In this document: positions 1 through 7,481 of the stretch, piece by piece
Position numbering within the stretch: position 1 is the first letter of the stretch
Layout: each line of letters starts with the position of its first letter
Source of the DNA: CAZMMV01 sp964567475
Lineage (GTDB): Bacteria > Bacillota > Clostridia > Tissierellales > Tissierellaceae
Direction of reading: 5' to 3'
NCBI GenBank assembly: GCA_964567475.1
Contig: CAZMMV010000019.1
Location: forward strand, 1-23,899
Length of the DNA stretch: 23,899 bases
Notes under the pieces: model-generated
What the model saw: the letters and a program-made list of their open reading frames with translations, nothing else
What the model was told of the DNA's origin: nothing
Database searches by the model: none
Made by a program: the position numbers and the translations under genes

Positions 1-30
1 GGGGCTTCCGGATAAGCCCCTAGTTTTCTT
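1..30 (+). terminator. Probable intrinsic terminator of a gene left of the window
   Basis: A perfect 7-bp G+C-rich stem (GGGGCTT at 1-7, AAGCCCC at 14-20) with loop CCGGAT is followed by the T-rich TAGTTTTCTT. It would end a plus-strand transcript that enters from outside the window. The structure could extend beyond base 1, and the T tract is interrupted, so this is a moderate call. Confidence 0.5.
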
Positions 31-89
31 GCCTTTTCCAATATACTAATACCATAGAACTAGTTCTACAATCATTGTTTTAAATTCAT

Positions 90-1583
90 TTGTATAAGTT
101 TTTCTTTTTGACATTTCGGACACTTCCTTCCTCGGTTATTATTATATATAAAACCTTATTTAGTGTCCATACCTATATACTAACACCAGTTATTAGCTTG
201 ACTTCATTTTCCAAGGACAAGCACAATTTAATTCAATCTAATATTGAAAACTATATGGAAATATTAAAAAATGCTTCTAATTTAATATCTATATTCATTT
301 TTAATGAAATTAACAAATCCAAATATTCCTTTCAAGCTGCAATTATAAATAAGATGATAGATATAAGTAAAGAAAACATCTTAATTGTTGATAATATTGG
401 TATGGTTAACAATTGTAGTCCGAGTATTCAAGAAATGTTTCCATTTTGCGATTTATATACTAATTCTATAAGCCAGATACTCCCAGATAATATTGTTAAC
501 TGGATATTGAATAGTCAATCTCAAGGGAAAAAATATGTAATTACTGACAATTTTAAAGGTCATATTATTAATTTTCCTATTATCTTCAATGATAAAATAT
601 CTAGTTTTATAGTTACTTTAAAATCAGATATAAATCATAAGATTAAAGATAATAAGGTTGATCATTTAGATAATATAATTACTAAAAATTCAAAAATGTT
701 GGAAATAAAAAGGAAAATAAAAAAACTAGCCAATAGTCCTTCTTCTGTCCTTATTACTGGTGATACTGGTACAGGCAAAGAAATGATTGCTAAAGCAATT
801 CATTTTACTAGTAATAGAAAATCAAATCCTTTTGTTCCTATTAATTGCGCCAATATCCCAAATGATTTATTTGAATCTGAGTTATTTGGATATGAAGAAG
901 GTGCTTTTACTGGTGCTAAAACTACAGGTAAAATCGGTATATTCGAATTAGCAAATGGGGGCACTGTATTTTTAGATGAAATAGGAGAACTTCCTATACA
1001 TCTACAGGCTAAACTTTTGAGAGTTTTGCAAGAAAATGTGATTCAAAGGCTAGGTAGTATAGTTTCTATATCAATTGATGTAAGGATAATAGTAGCTACT
1101 AATCAAGATTTACAGGACATGATTGCTAAAAAACAATTTAGAAAAGATTTATATTATAGGCTCAATGTAATACCAATAAAGCTACCTCTATTGCTTGAAA
1201 GAACAGATGATATTAAGTTGTTAGCTTATCATTTCTTAGATAAGTATAATAATATTTTAAATAAAAAAATTTCATCAATATCAAGTGATACTATTAACTT
1301 ACTAAAAAATTATACATGGCCTGGTAATATAAGAGAACTGGAAAATACTATTGAATATGCTGTTAATATGGAAGAAAGTTCTATTGTTACTAGGGATAGT
1401 TTACCCTATAATATAAGGGAATCTAGACTCAATAAGCTAGACACAATAGCTTCAAATAAGGAATCACAGGTCATACTATCTACCCTAGAAAAACATGGTT
1501 GGAGTGTAGCTGGTAAAAAATCAGCTGCTGAAGAACTTGGTATTAGTCTTAGAACTTTATATAGAAGGTTAAAAGACATATAA
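90..1583 (+). CDS. Sigma-54-dependent transcriptional activator, N-terminal sensor domain incomplete
   Basis: Enhancer-binding protein that would use ATP hydrolysis to open RNA polymerase-sigma-54 promoters. Going by the reading frame from the TTG at 90: residues about 34-72 look like the C-terminal end of a GAF domain, about 95-180 like a PAS domain, and about 195-430 are the AAA+ domain. Visible motifs are Walker A GDTGTGKE (224-231), the sigma-54 contact loop GAFTGA (271-276), Walker B VFLDEIGE (293-300) and WPGNIREL (410-417). A Fis-type helix-turn-helix fills about 460-495. The first ~33 residues do not look like the family, an in-frame stop lies at 81-83, and no ribosome binding site precedes the TTG. 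The true start is therefore uncertain: either an internal start or a gene that has lost its 5' end. The core is intact. It lies 139 bp upstream of the GGT-like gene on the same strand, but no -24/-12 promoter is visible there, so its target is unknown. Confidence 0.85.
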   Translation: MYKFFFLTFRTLPSSVIIIYKTLFSVHTYILTPVISLTSFSKDKHNLIQSNIENYMEILKNASNLISIFIFNEINKSKYSFQAAIINKMIDISKENILIVDNIGMVNNCSPSIQEMFPFCDLYTNSISQILPDNIVNWILNSQSQGKKYVITDNFKGHIINFPIIFNDKISSFIVTLKSDINHKIKDNKVDHLDNIITKNSKMLEIKRKIKKLANSPSSVLITGDTGTGKEMIAKAIHFTSNRKSNPFVPINCANIPNDLFESELFGYEEGAFTGAKTTGKIGIFELANGGTVFLDEIGELPIHLQAKLLRVLQENVIQRLGSIVSISIDVRIIVATNQDLQDMIAKKQFRKDLYYRLNVIPIKLPLLLERTDDIKLLAYHFLDKYNNILNKKISSISSDTINLLKNYTWPGNIRELENTIEYAVNMEESSIVTRDSLPYNIRESRLNKLDTIASNKESQVILSTLEKHGWSVAGKKSAAEELGISLRTLYRRLKDI

Positions 1584-1722
1584 AAATTCATTACAAATCG
1601 TTGCAAATAGATTAGATTCTTAGTAAAATTGTATTTAAATATTAAACAATCGATTTTATACTATTTATTTAAATTAGATATATTATCAAGTTTTTTTATA
1701 AATTTTAAGGAGGTTAAAGTAT

Positions 1723-3330
1723 ATGAATTATGATTCAAGCATTTATGGATATCCATCTAGAAGAAATGTAGTTTATGCAAAAAAAGGCATGGTAGCTACA
1801 GGTCAACCTATGGCAGCTCAAGCCGGATTGGAAATCCTTCAAAAAGGTGGCAATGCAATAGATGCTGCCATAGCAACTGCTGCAACATTGACTGTTGTAG
1901 AACCAACTTCAAATGGTATAGGTGGAGATAGTTTTGCCCTTATATGGATTAAGGACAAGCTACACGGAATTAATTCAAGTGGTAAGTCACCTAAAAAGAT
2001 TTCTATAGATGAATTAAAAAAACGAGGTTTAACAGAAATGCCAAAATACGGATTTACCCCAGTTAATGTGCCAGGTGTACCAGCTGGTTGGGCAGAAATG
2101 TCAAGAAAATTTGGTAAGTTGCCTTTAGCTGAAGTACTAGAGCCTGCCATTAGATATGCTAGAGAAGGTTTTGTAGTGACAGCAACTGTGGCAAAATTAT
2201 GGAATGATTCTTATACATTATATAAGGAAAAGTTAAAAGGAGAAGAATTTAATAATTGGTTTAAGACATTTGCTCCCAATGGAAGAGCTCCAAAGGCCGG
2301 TGAAATATGGAAATCCTTAGATCATGCTAATACACTAGAAAGCATTGCTAATACTAATGCTGAGTCTTTTTATAAGGGAGAACTTGCAGATAAAATTGAT
2401 GCATTTTCAAGAAAATATGATGGATTTATAAGAAAAGAAGATTTAGAAGAATTTCAATGTGAATGGGTTGATCCAATCAATGTAAATTACAAGGGTTATG
2501 ATGTTTGGGAAATTCCTCCTAATGGTCATGGAATAGTTTCTCTCATGGCACTTAATATATTAAATGATTATGAATTTCACAATAGAAATTGTGCTGATAC
2601 ACTGCATAAGCAAATAGAAGCTATGAAACTTGCTTTTGCTGATGGGCAAAAGTATGTTGCAGATACTAATCATATGTCTGTAAGTATCCAAGATCTACTT
2701 TCTAAGGAATATGCTATGGAAAGAAGAAAACTTATATGTAATGAAGCCTTGATGCCTGAAGCAGGAAATCCTTCCAGTGGTGGAACTGTTTATATGGCAA
2801 CCGCAGATGAAGAAGGTAATATGGTTTCATATATTCAAAGTAACTATATGGAATTTGGTTCAGGATTAGTAGTTCCCAATACAGGAATTGCTTTACACAA
2901 TAGAGGTCATAACTTTGTTTTAGATCCTACTCATGATAATGCATTGAAGCCAGGTAAAAAACCATATCATACTATCATTCCAGGATTTTTGACAAAAGAT
3001 AATAAAGCAATAGGACCATTTGGTGTAATGGGTGGATTTATGCAACCACAGGGTCATCTTCAAGTAATAATGAATACTATTGATTTTAATATGAATCCTC
3101 AAGATTGCCTTGACGCCTATAGATGGCAATGGGTAGGGGGCAAGACTATTCATGTAGAACCATCTTTCCCAAATCATCTTGCACTTCAGCTTTCTAAAAT
3201 GGGACATGATATACTTCCTCTTTTAGACTCTACATCAATGGGTAGAGGTCAAATCATATGGAGAAATGAAGAAGGAGTTCTATGTGGTGGAACAGAACCA
3301 CGAACAGATGGTACAATAGCTGCTTGGTAG
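1723..3330 (+). CDS. Gamma-glutamyltransferase-like protein (YwrD-type, cytoplasmic)
   Basis: Ntn-hydrolase family enzyme expected to self-cleave into two subunits and hydrolyse or transfer gamma-glutamyl groups. The N-terminal family block is clear (KGMVATGQPMAAQAG, then GGNAIDAAIATAATLTVVEP, then NGIGGDSF, to about residue 71). The probable nucleophile is Thr355 in SSGGTVYM, giving a large subunit of 1-354 and a small one of 355-535. The glycine-rich block MGGFMQPQGH (436-445) and the C-terminal GGTEPRTDG (522-530) also fit. There is no signal peptide, so it should be cytoplasmic, unlike exported GGTs of enteric bacteria. The residues after the Thr differ from the TTH of classical GGTs, so activity on glutathione cannot be assumed. 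The start is supported by AAGGAGG at 1707-1713. It runs tail to tail with the permease gene, with 4 nt between stop codons. Confidence 0.9.
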   Translation: MNYDSSIYGYPSRRNVVYAKKGMVATGQPMAAQAGLEILQKGGNAIDAAIATAATLTVVEPTSNGIGGDSFALIWIKDKLHGINSSGKSPKKISIDELKKRGLTEMPKYGFTPVNVPGVPAGWAEMSRKFGKLPLAEVLEPAIRYAREGFVVTATVAKLWNDSYTLYKEKLKGEEFNNWFKTFAPNGRAPKAGEIWKSLDHANTLESIANTNAESFYKGELADKIDAFSRKYDGFIRKEDLEEFQCEWVDPINVNYKGYDVWEIPPNGHGIVSLMALNILNDYEFHNRNCADTLHKQIEAMKLAFADGQKYVADTNHMSVSIQDLLSKEYAMERRKLICNEALMPEAGNPSSGGTVYMATADEEGNMVSYIQSNYMEFGSGLVVPNTGIALHNRGHNFVLDPTHDNALKPGKKPYHTIIPGFLTKDNKAIGPFGVMGGFMQPQGHLQVIMNTIDFNMNPQDCLDAYRWQWVGGKTIHVEPSFPNHLALQLSKMGHDILPLLDSTSMGRGQIIWRNEEGVLCGGTEPRTDGTIAAW

Positions 3331-3334
3331 ATTT

Positions 3335-4243
3335 TTATAAAAGTAATGATATTAGTGGTATTGTTAATATAGATAATATATGACTTGCCACTGAAAATTT
3401 TGAGGCAAGTTCCACATCTCCATTATGTTTTTCAGCTAATACTACTGTCAATACTGCTGCCGGTAATGATTGCATTATAATAATTATATTTTTAATCAAT
3501 GGATCTATATCTATAGGTTTTAATATTAAAAATATAACAAGAGGTACAACTATTAATTTTATAAAAGAACTATAATATATATCCTTATCTAATATTGCTT
3601 CTTTAAGTTTCATCTTTGAAATTTTTTCCCCAAGTATCAACATTGCTAAAGGCAAAGTAAGCGCTGAAAGCATTGAAATTGGAATTGCCATTACATTAGG
3701 TAAGGAAATATTAGATACAAATAACATCATACCTATTACTATTGCAATCATAGCTGGATTTTTAAAGATATTTAATATTGTTACCTTTTCCTTTTTCTCT
3801 TTTAAAAGTGGTTCTCCATAAGTCCACATTAATATATGAAAAGGTATGGTATATACAGATCCATACAATAAAGCATCTTTTCCAAACAATGCATATACAA
3901 AAGGTACCCCCATAAACCCTGAATTTGCAAATACATTTCCAAACCTTAGTACACGATTTTTAGCTTTTGGATATTTCATAAATGCTATCTTACCTATTAG
4001 GGCTGCTACAAGATGAATTACTATACTCAATACAAATATTATTACTACACCTTTTAATGTATCCTTGGAATATCCTATATTAAATGCAGATAGTATCAAG
4101 GCCGGTAAAGATATATTGGTAAGCAATGCAGTCATTGACCTGCTCTCATTTTCATTGATTACTTTAACCCTACTAGCTATATATCCTACCGCCATTAGTA
4201 TTGCCAATATTCCTACTTGTTCTACTACAACTATAAACTTCAT
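3335..4243 (-). CDS. AEC (auxin efflux carrier) family permease
   Basis: Integral membrane protein of 302 residues, a usual length for AEC carriers, which in bacteria mostly move organic acids such as malate. It is almost entirely hydrophobic, with about ten membrane segments. The N-terminal half has the family pattern LMAVGYIASRVKVI, followed by LTNISLPALILSAF and FANSGFMGVPFVYALFG. The C-terminal half has SLPAAVLTVVLAEKH near residue 265. The start is supported by GAGGAGG just upstream on the minus strand (about 4248-4254). The substrate cannot be read from the sequence. Its 3' end abuts the GGT-like gene with no terminator between, so the two transcripts probably overlap. Confidence 0.85.
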   Translation of the reverse strand: MKFIVVVEQVGILAILMAVGYIASRVKVINENESRSMTALLTNISLPALILSAFNIGYSKDTLKGVVIIFVLSIVIHLVAALIGKIAFMKYPKAKNRVLRFGNVFANSGFMGVPFVYALFGKDALLYGSVYTIPFHILMWTYGEPLLKEKKEKVTILNIFKNPAMIAIVIGMMLFVSNISLPNVMAIPISMLSALTLPLAMLILGEKISKMKLKEAILDKDIYYSSFIKLIVVPLVIFLILKPIDIDPLIKNIIIIMQSLPAAVLTVVLAEKHNGDVELASKFSVASHILSILTIPLISLLL

Positions 4244-4295
4244 TAATCACCCTCCTCTAAATTTTAACTATATCTATTATTATATATGCAACTAG

Positions 4296-4330
4296 TAAAA
4301 AAGGCTAGGTAGAAAAACCTCTACTTAGCC
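4296..4330 (-). terminator. Intrinsic terminator after csaA
   Basis: Read on the minus strand, GGCTAAGTAGA pairs with TCTACCTAGCC (one A-C mismatch) and is followed by six T. The stem contains the csaA stop codon. It would end the csaA (or nifU-csaA) transcript before the AEC permease gene. Confidence 0.8.
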
Positions 4331-4654
4331 TAATTTATCTCCATTATTTACTTTTCTCTCAGGCTGGATTAATACTACTCCGTCCTCTGAATAAGTTCCT
4401 AATACCAAAACTTCTGATATAAATCCTCCTATATTCATAGGTGGAAAATTAACTACTCCTAAAACTTGTATTCCTATTAGGTCATCTATACTATATTTTT
4501 CTGTTATTTGAGCACTTGAGTTTTTAACGCCTATTTCTTCTCCAAAATCAATTTTCAATTTATAAGCTGGTTTTCTTGCCTTTGGAAATTCTTCTGCATG
4601 AATTATTTCACCAACTCGTATATCAAGTTTTAAGAAGTCTTCAAAAATAGCCAC
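4325..4654 (-). CDS. csaA: CsaA-type tRNA-binding domain protein
   Basis: Small OB-fold protein related to the tRNA-binding domain of Trbp111 and methionyl-tRNA synthetase; CsaA of Bacillus subtilis is described as an export-related chaperone and binds tRNA. Diagnostic stretches are FEDFLKLDIRVGEI, EFPKARKPAYKLKIDFG, GVKNSSAQITEKY and VVNFPPMNIGGFISEVLVLG. I choose the GTG at 4654 rather than the in-frame ATG at 4678. The GTG sits 9 nt after GGGAGG and gives 109 residues beginning VAIFEDF, matching the usual CsaA length of about 110; the ATG would translate the ribosome binding site. It lies 42 nt downstream of the NifU-like gene and is probably cotranscribed with it. Confidence 0.9.
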   Translation of the reverse strand: MAIFEDFLKLDIRVGEIIHAEEFPKARKPAYKLKIDFGEEIGVKNSSAQITEKYSIDDLIGIQVLGVVNFPPMNIGGFISEVLVLGTYSEDGVVLIQPERKVNNGDKLG

Positions 4655-4696
4655 ACCTAGCTTCCTCCCTATTTTCATTTTCCTAATTTATTTACA

Positions 4697-5077
4697 CTAT
4701 ATCTTTTGTTTTTCTTTATAATCTTCTATTGCTGCTCTTAAGGCCTTAACTCCTAGAACTGAACAATGTAGCTTGTTATCAGGTAATCCATCTAATGCAT
4801 CAATTAATTGCTTTTCTGTAATAGCCATAGCTTCTTCTAAAGTTTTTCCTTTTGCCATTTCTGTTATCATACTACTTGTTGCTATGGAAGCTGTACAACC
4901 AAAGACTAAAAAACTTATATCTTTAATCTTATTATCTTCTACCTTTATATAAATGGTTAAAGAATCTCCGCACTTTAAGTTTCCATATTGTCCTTCTCCA
5001 TCAGGATTTTTCATACTACCTACATTTCTTGGACTCATAAAGTGTTCTATTGTTTTCATTGAATAATTTGAATACAT
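4697..5077 (-). CDS. NifU/IscU-type Fe-S cluster assembly scaffold
   Basis: Scaffold on which [2Fe-2S] or [4Fe-4S] clusters are built from sulfur supplied by a cysteine desulfurase. The three conserved cluster ligands are visible: Cys in KCGDSLTIYI, in FGCTASIATSSM and in KLHCSVLGVKAL, with the N-terminal signature HFMSPRNVGSM. It is a single-domain protein of 126 residues. The start at 5077 (MYSNYSMKT) is preferred over a GTG three codons upstream, because AGGA then lies 8 nt before the ATG and the family begins at this point. No nifS/iscS or iscR gene is next to it, which is unusual for such a scaffold. The partner desulfurase must be elsewhere. Confidence 0.88.
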   Translation of the reverse strand: MYSNYSMKTIEHFMSPRNVGSMKNPDGEGQYGNLKCGDSLTIYIKVEDNKIKDISFLVFGCTASIATSSMITEMAKGKTLEEAMAITEKQLIDALDGLPDNKLHCSVLGVKALRAAIEDYKEKQKI

Positions 5078-5327
5078 ATATACCACATCCTATTTTCATT
5101 ATATTTACATATCTATACTTATATATCCATTTTAACACAAAATTTCGATTTATTGAAATACTTTTAAGATCTTCCATATATCTAATATCTACTTACAAAA
5201 TCATTAAAAGTAGTTATTTTATTAATATTTTTTCGAATAATCTCTTTGTATAATATAATAAATTGTGTTAAGATAATTGCGATGGTTAGTTAATTATTTT
5301 ATTATGATAGGAGAATATAGATATATT

Positions 5328-6203
5328 ATGAAGCCAAAAATAGATAAATTAAATGTTAGTCCTGGTGAAGTTCTAAAAAAGTTATTTTTTATACTTTTAG
5401 GAGGTTTATTGTGTTCAATTGCCTTTAATGGTTTTTTTATACCTGCTAAACTTTTAAGTGGTGGAGTTGGAGGTATATCCATATTAGCTCAATACTTAAC
5501 AGGAGTTTCTTCCGGAATATTTGTATTTGTTATAAACATTCCAATATTTATAATTGGATTTAAGCATTTAGATAGAGATTTTATATTTTTCTCTTTTATT
5601 TCTATGTTTGTGTTATCTTTTTTATTAACTGTAACTTCTAAAATTAATCAACACTTTGTCATTGATGATATTTTATTATCTGCAGTTTTCGGTGGTATTT
5701 TCAATGGTATTGGTATGGGATTAATGTTTAGAAATAGAACTTGCCAAGGTGGATTAGATATCATCGCAGCTATTTTAAAAAGAAAATATAATCTAAATAT
5801 AGGAACAGGCCTTATGATGGTAAATACAGTTATTATATCTCTATCTTCTGTATTATTAGGTTATAAATCTGCTATGTATACAATTATCTCTATGTATATT
5901 GCATATCAGGTTTTAGATAAAGTTCAAGTAGGTTTTAATGTAAAGAAAAATGTAGTCATTGTTTCAGATAAGGATAAAGAAGTATCACTTGCTATCATAG
6001 AACAATTAGGCAGAGGTGTTACCTTTTTAAAAGGAAGCGGTGCTTATACTAAGCAAGATAAAAATGTTATCTATTGTATCGTTACTTCTAAAGAAGTAGC
6101 AAAACTTAAAGATATTTTAGATGAAATAGACCCTTCTGCATTTTTAATTATTAATAATATTGTTGAAGTTAAAGGTAGGGGTTTTAAAGAAATCGGTATA
6201 TAG
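5328..6203 (+). CDS. YitT family membrane protein (DUF161 + DUF2179)
   Basis: Membrane protein of 291 residues and unknown biochemical function, a family common in several copies in Firmicutes. About five or six hydrophobic segments occupy residues 15-205, including the typical GGLLCSIAFNGFFIPAKLLSGGVGGIS and the glycine-rich FGGIFNGIGMGLMFRNRTCQGGLDIIA. The soluble C-terminal DUF2179 domain covers about 208-291, with VTFLKGSGAYTKQDKNVIYC and a hydrophobic DPSAFLIINNIVEVKGRGF tail. I take the ATG at 5328, after AGGAG at 5309-5313 with a rather long 14-nt gap; the ATG at 5304 lacks a ribosome binding site. Two overlapping TATAAT boxes (5249-5254, 5254-5259) lie upstream without a good -35. It ends at a strong terminator. 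Confidence 0.9.
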   Translation: MKPKIDKLNVSPGEVLKKLFFILLGGLLCSIAFNGFFIPAKLLSGGVGGISILAQYLTGVSSGIFVFVINIPIFIIGFKHLDRDFIFFSFISMFVLSFLLTVTSKINQHFVIDDILLSAVFGGIFNGIGMGLMFRNRTCQGGLDIIAAILKRKYNLNIGTGLMMVNTVIISLSSVLLGYKSAMYTIISMYIAYQVLDKVQVGFNVKKNVVIVSDKDKEVSLAIIEQLGRGVTFLKGSGAYTKQDKNVIYCIVTSKEVAKLKDILDEIDPSAFLIINNIVEVKGRGFKEIGI

Positions 6204-6242
6204 TAGAATTTCTTTCTTAAGAACACCTGTAATTTAATAAAT

Positions 6243-6272
6243 AAAAGGGAGCTAAATTTAGCTCCCTTTTTT
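6243..6272. terminator. Bidirectional terminator between yitT-like gene and exoA
   Basis: GGGAGCTAAA pairs perfectly with TTTAGCTCCC (6247-6266), flanked by AAAA on the left and TTTTTT on the right. It serves the plus-strand YitT gene and, with a shorter T run, the minus-strand exonuclease gene. Confidence 0.9.
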
Positions 6273-6288
6273 AAATCCTAATTAATAT

Positions 6289-7116
6289 CTATAAATCTAT
6301 TTCCAATAAAATTGGCGTATGATCTTGTCTTTCACCAGAGTCTACCATTTCTGATTTAAGAACTTTATCAGCTATCCTATCACTAACTAGCCAATAATCA
6401 ATCCTCCAACCTGAATTATTAATTTTACTTGTTTTTACCCTTTGCGCCCACCAAGAATAGACATCTGTTACATCACCATGTATATGTCTGAAAGTATCTG
6501 TAAAACCTTTTTTTAATAGATTTGTAAAACCTTCACGCTCTTCATCTGTGAAACCTGCTGACCTACTATTGTTTTGCGGATTTGCTAAATCTATCTCTTT
6601 ATGGGCTACATTATAATCTCCGGTGGCTAAAACTGGCTTCTCTTTGTCTAGCTTTTGGAGATATTCAGCATACTTTTCATCCCATATTTGTCTTTCTTTC
6701 AATCTTTTAAGACCATCTCCCGCATTGGGGGTATATACCTGAGTAAGATAAAATTCTCCAAAATCTAAAGTAATAATTCTTCCTTCTAAATCCATAGTAT
6801 CTGGAGCTCCTATCTCAGGATAAGAAACTTCTGGTGAATACTTATCTTTATATAAAAACATAGTCCCTGCATAGCCTTTTCTAGCTGGTTCCTGAGAACT
6901 TCTCCATACATAGGAGTATCCTTTAAAATAGTTGGCTAAATGCTCCATATGCTTCTTACTAGGCCCTTTAGCTGGTAATTTAGTTTCTTGCAAAGCAATT
7001 ACATCTGCATCCTTTTCAATAATTGTATCAAGTACTTTTCTTGAAAGCACCGCCCTATTTGAATCACTTGTCAGGGCTGCATTTAATGAGTCAATATTCC
7101 ATGAAATAAATTTCAA
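6289..7116 (-). CDS. exoA: Exodeoxyribonuclease III (AP endonuclease, ExoIII/ExoA type)
   Basis: Base-excision-repair enzyme that cuts 5' of abasic sites and has 3'-5' exonuclease activity, with the endonuclease/exonuclease/phosphatase fold. Active-site motifs are complete: SWNID (Asn7), LQETKL (Glu44), VYTPNAGDG (Tyr128), TGDYNVAH (Asp167, Asn169), GWRIDYWLVS (237-246) and RQDHTPI (Asp265-His266). At 275 residues it is somewhat longer than the ~250 of B. subtilis ExoA. Translation starts at a TTG, with AAAGGAGG six bases upstream; no ATG is available nearby. It is monocistronic and shares the terminator at 6243-6272. Confidence 0.95.
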   Translation of the reverse strand: MKFISWNIDSLNAALTSDSNRAVLSRKVLDTIIEKDADVIALQETKLPAKGPSKKHMEHLANYFKGYSYVWRSSQEPARKGYAGTMFLYKDKYSPEVSYPEIGAPDTMDLEGRIITLDFGEFYLTQVYTPNAGDGLKRLKERQIWDEKYAEYLQKLDKEKPVLATGDYNVAHKEIDLANPQNNSRSAGFTDEEREGFTNLLKKGFTDTFRHIHGDVTDVYSWWAQRVKTSKINNSGWRIDYWLVSDRIADKVLKSEMVDSGERQDHTPILLEIDL

Positions 7117-7261
7117 ATTAATCCTCCTTTATAATTTAAATTTGTTTTATAAATACTCTAACTTTTAATATATTCTAGTTCTTTATACCCAAAAGTTTAA
7201 TTATTAAAAATATTTAACATCTATAAGATTGTCTATATAAGATTATAACATAAAAATATTC

Positions 7262-7298
7262 CATATATCTACTTATGACCTCAATAAGTAGATATATG
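7262..7298. repeat. Perfect 15-bp inverted repeat, 7-bp spacer
   Basis: CATATATCTACTTAT (7262-7276) and ATAAGTAGATATATG (7284-7298) are exact reverse complements around GACCTCA. No T run follows on either strand, so a terminator is unlikely. It lies in the 365-bp gap between the divergent exoA and ydjM-like genes and may be a protein-binding palindrome or an RNA hairpin. Confidence 0.8.
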
Positions 7299-7360
7299 TA
7301 TCCTACAAGCCTTATTGTCTAGTTCTAGAAGATTTATCTAACCTAGTTATCAATAATAAA

Positions 7361-7393
7361 TAATTACTTATTAACCCTCTCAACAAGTAATTA
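7361..7393. repeat. 9-bp inverted repeat, 15-bp spacer
   Basis: TAATTACTT (7361-7369) and AAGTAATTA (7385-7393) flank ATTAACCCTCTCAAC. It ends 25 bp upstream of the -35 box at 7418. It is short and AT-rich, so it may be chance. Confidence 0.4.
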
Positions 7394-7417
7394 AAAACTT
7401 GTGTTTGGTAAAATATC

Positions 7418-7446
7418 TTGAATATATGTTCTTTAGGGGTTATAAT
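7418..7446 (+). promoter_or_regulatory. Sigma-A promoter of the ydjM-like gene
   Basis: TTGAAT (7418-7423), a 17-bp spacer and TATAAT (7441-7446). Transcription should begin near 7453, about 30 nt before the ATG, with AGGAGG at 7469-7474 in the leader. Confidence 0.75.
7420..7431. promoter_or_regulatory. Probable LexA (SOS) operator
   Basis: GAATATATGTTC differs at one base from the Firmicute LexA box GAAC-N4-GTTC, and the central ATAT fits the Bacillus RNRY pattern. It overlaps the -35 box and spacer of the ydjM-like promoter, where LexA would block polymerase. ydjM of Escherichia coli is known as a LexA-regulated gene, which supports the assignment. Confidence 0.6.
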
Positions 7447-7481
7447 GTAGAATAGACTTTAGACACCTAGGAGGAATCATT

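Noticed and set aside
1584..1722. A sigma-54 promoter between the truncated activator and the GGT-like gene
   Set aside because: No GG-N10-GC element exists there; the only GG bases belong to the ribosome binding site. A half-site-like TTGCAAAT alone is not enough.
5050..5253. A 67-codon plus-strand frame upstream of the YitT gene
   Set aside because: Ile/Tyr/Phe/Asn-rich composition of translated AT-rich intergenic DNA, partly antisense to the NifU-like gene, without a ribosome binding site.
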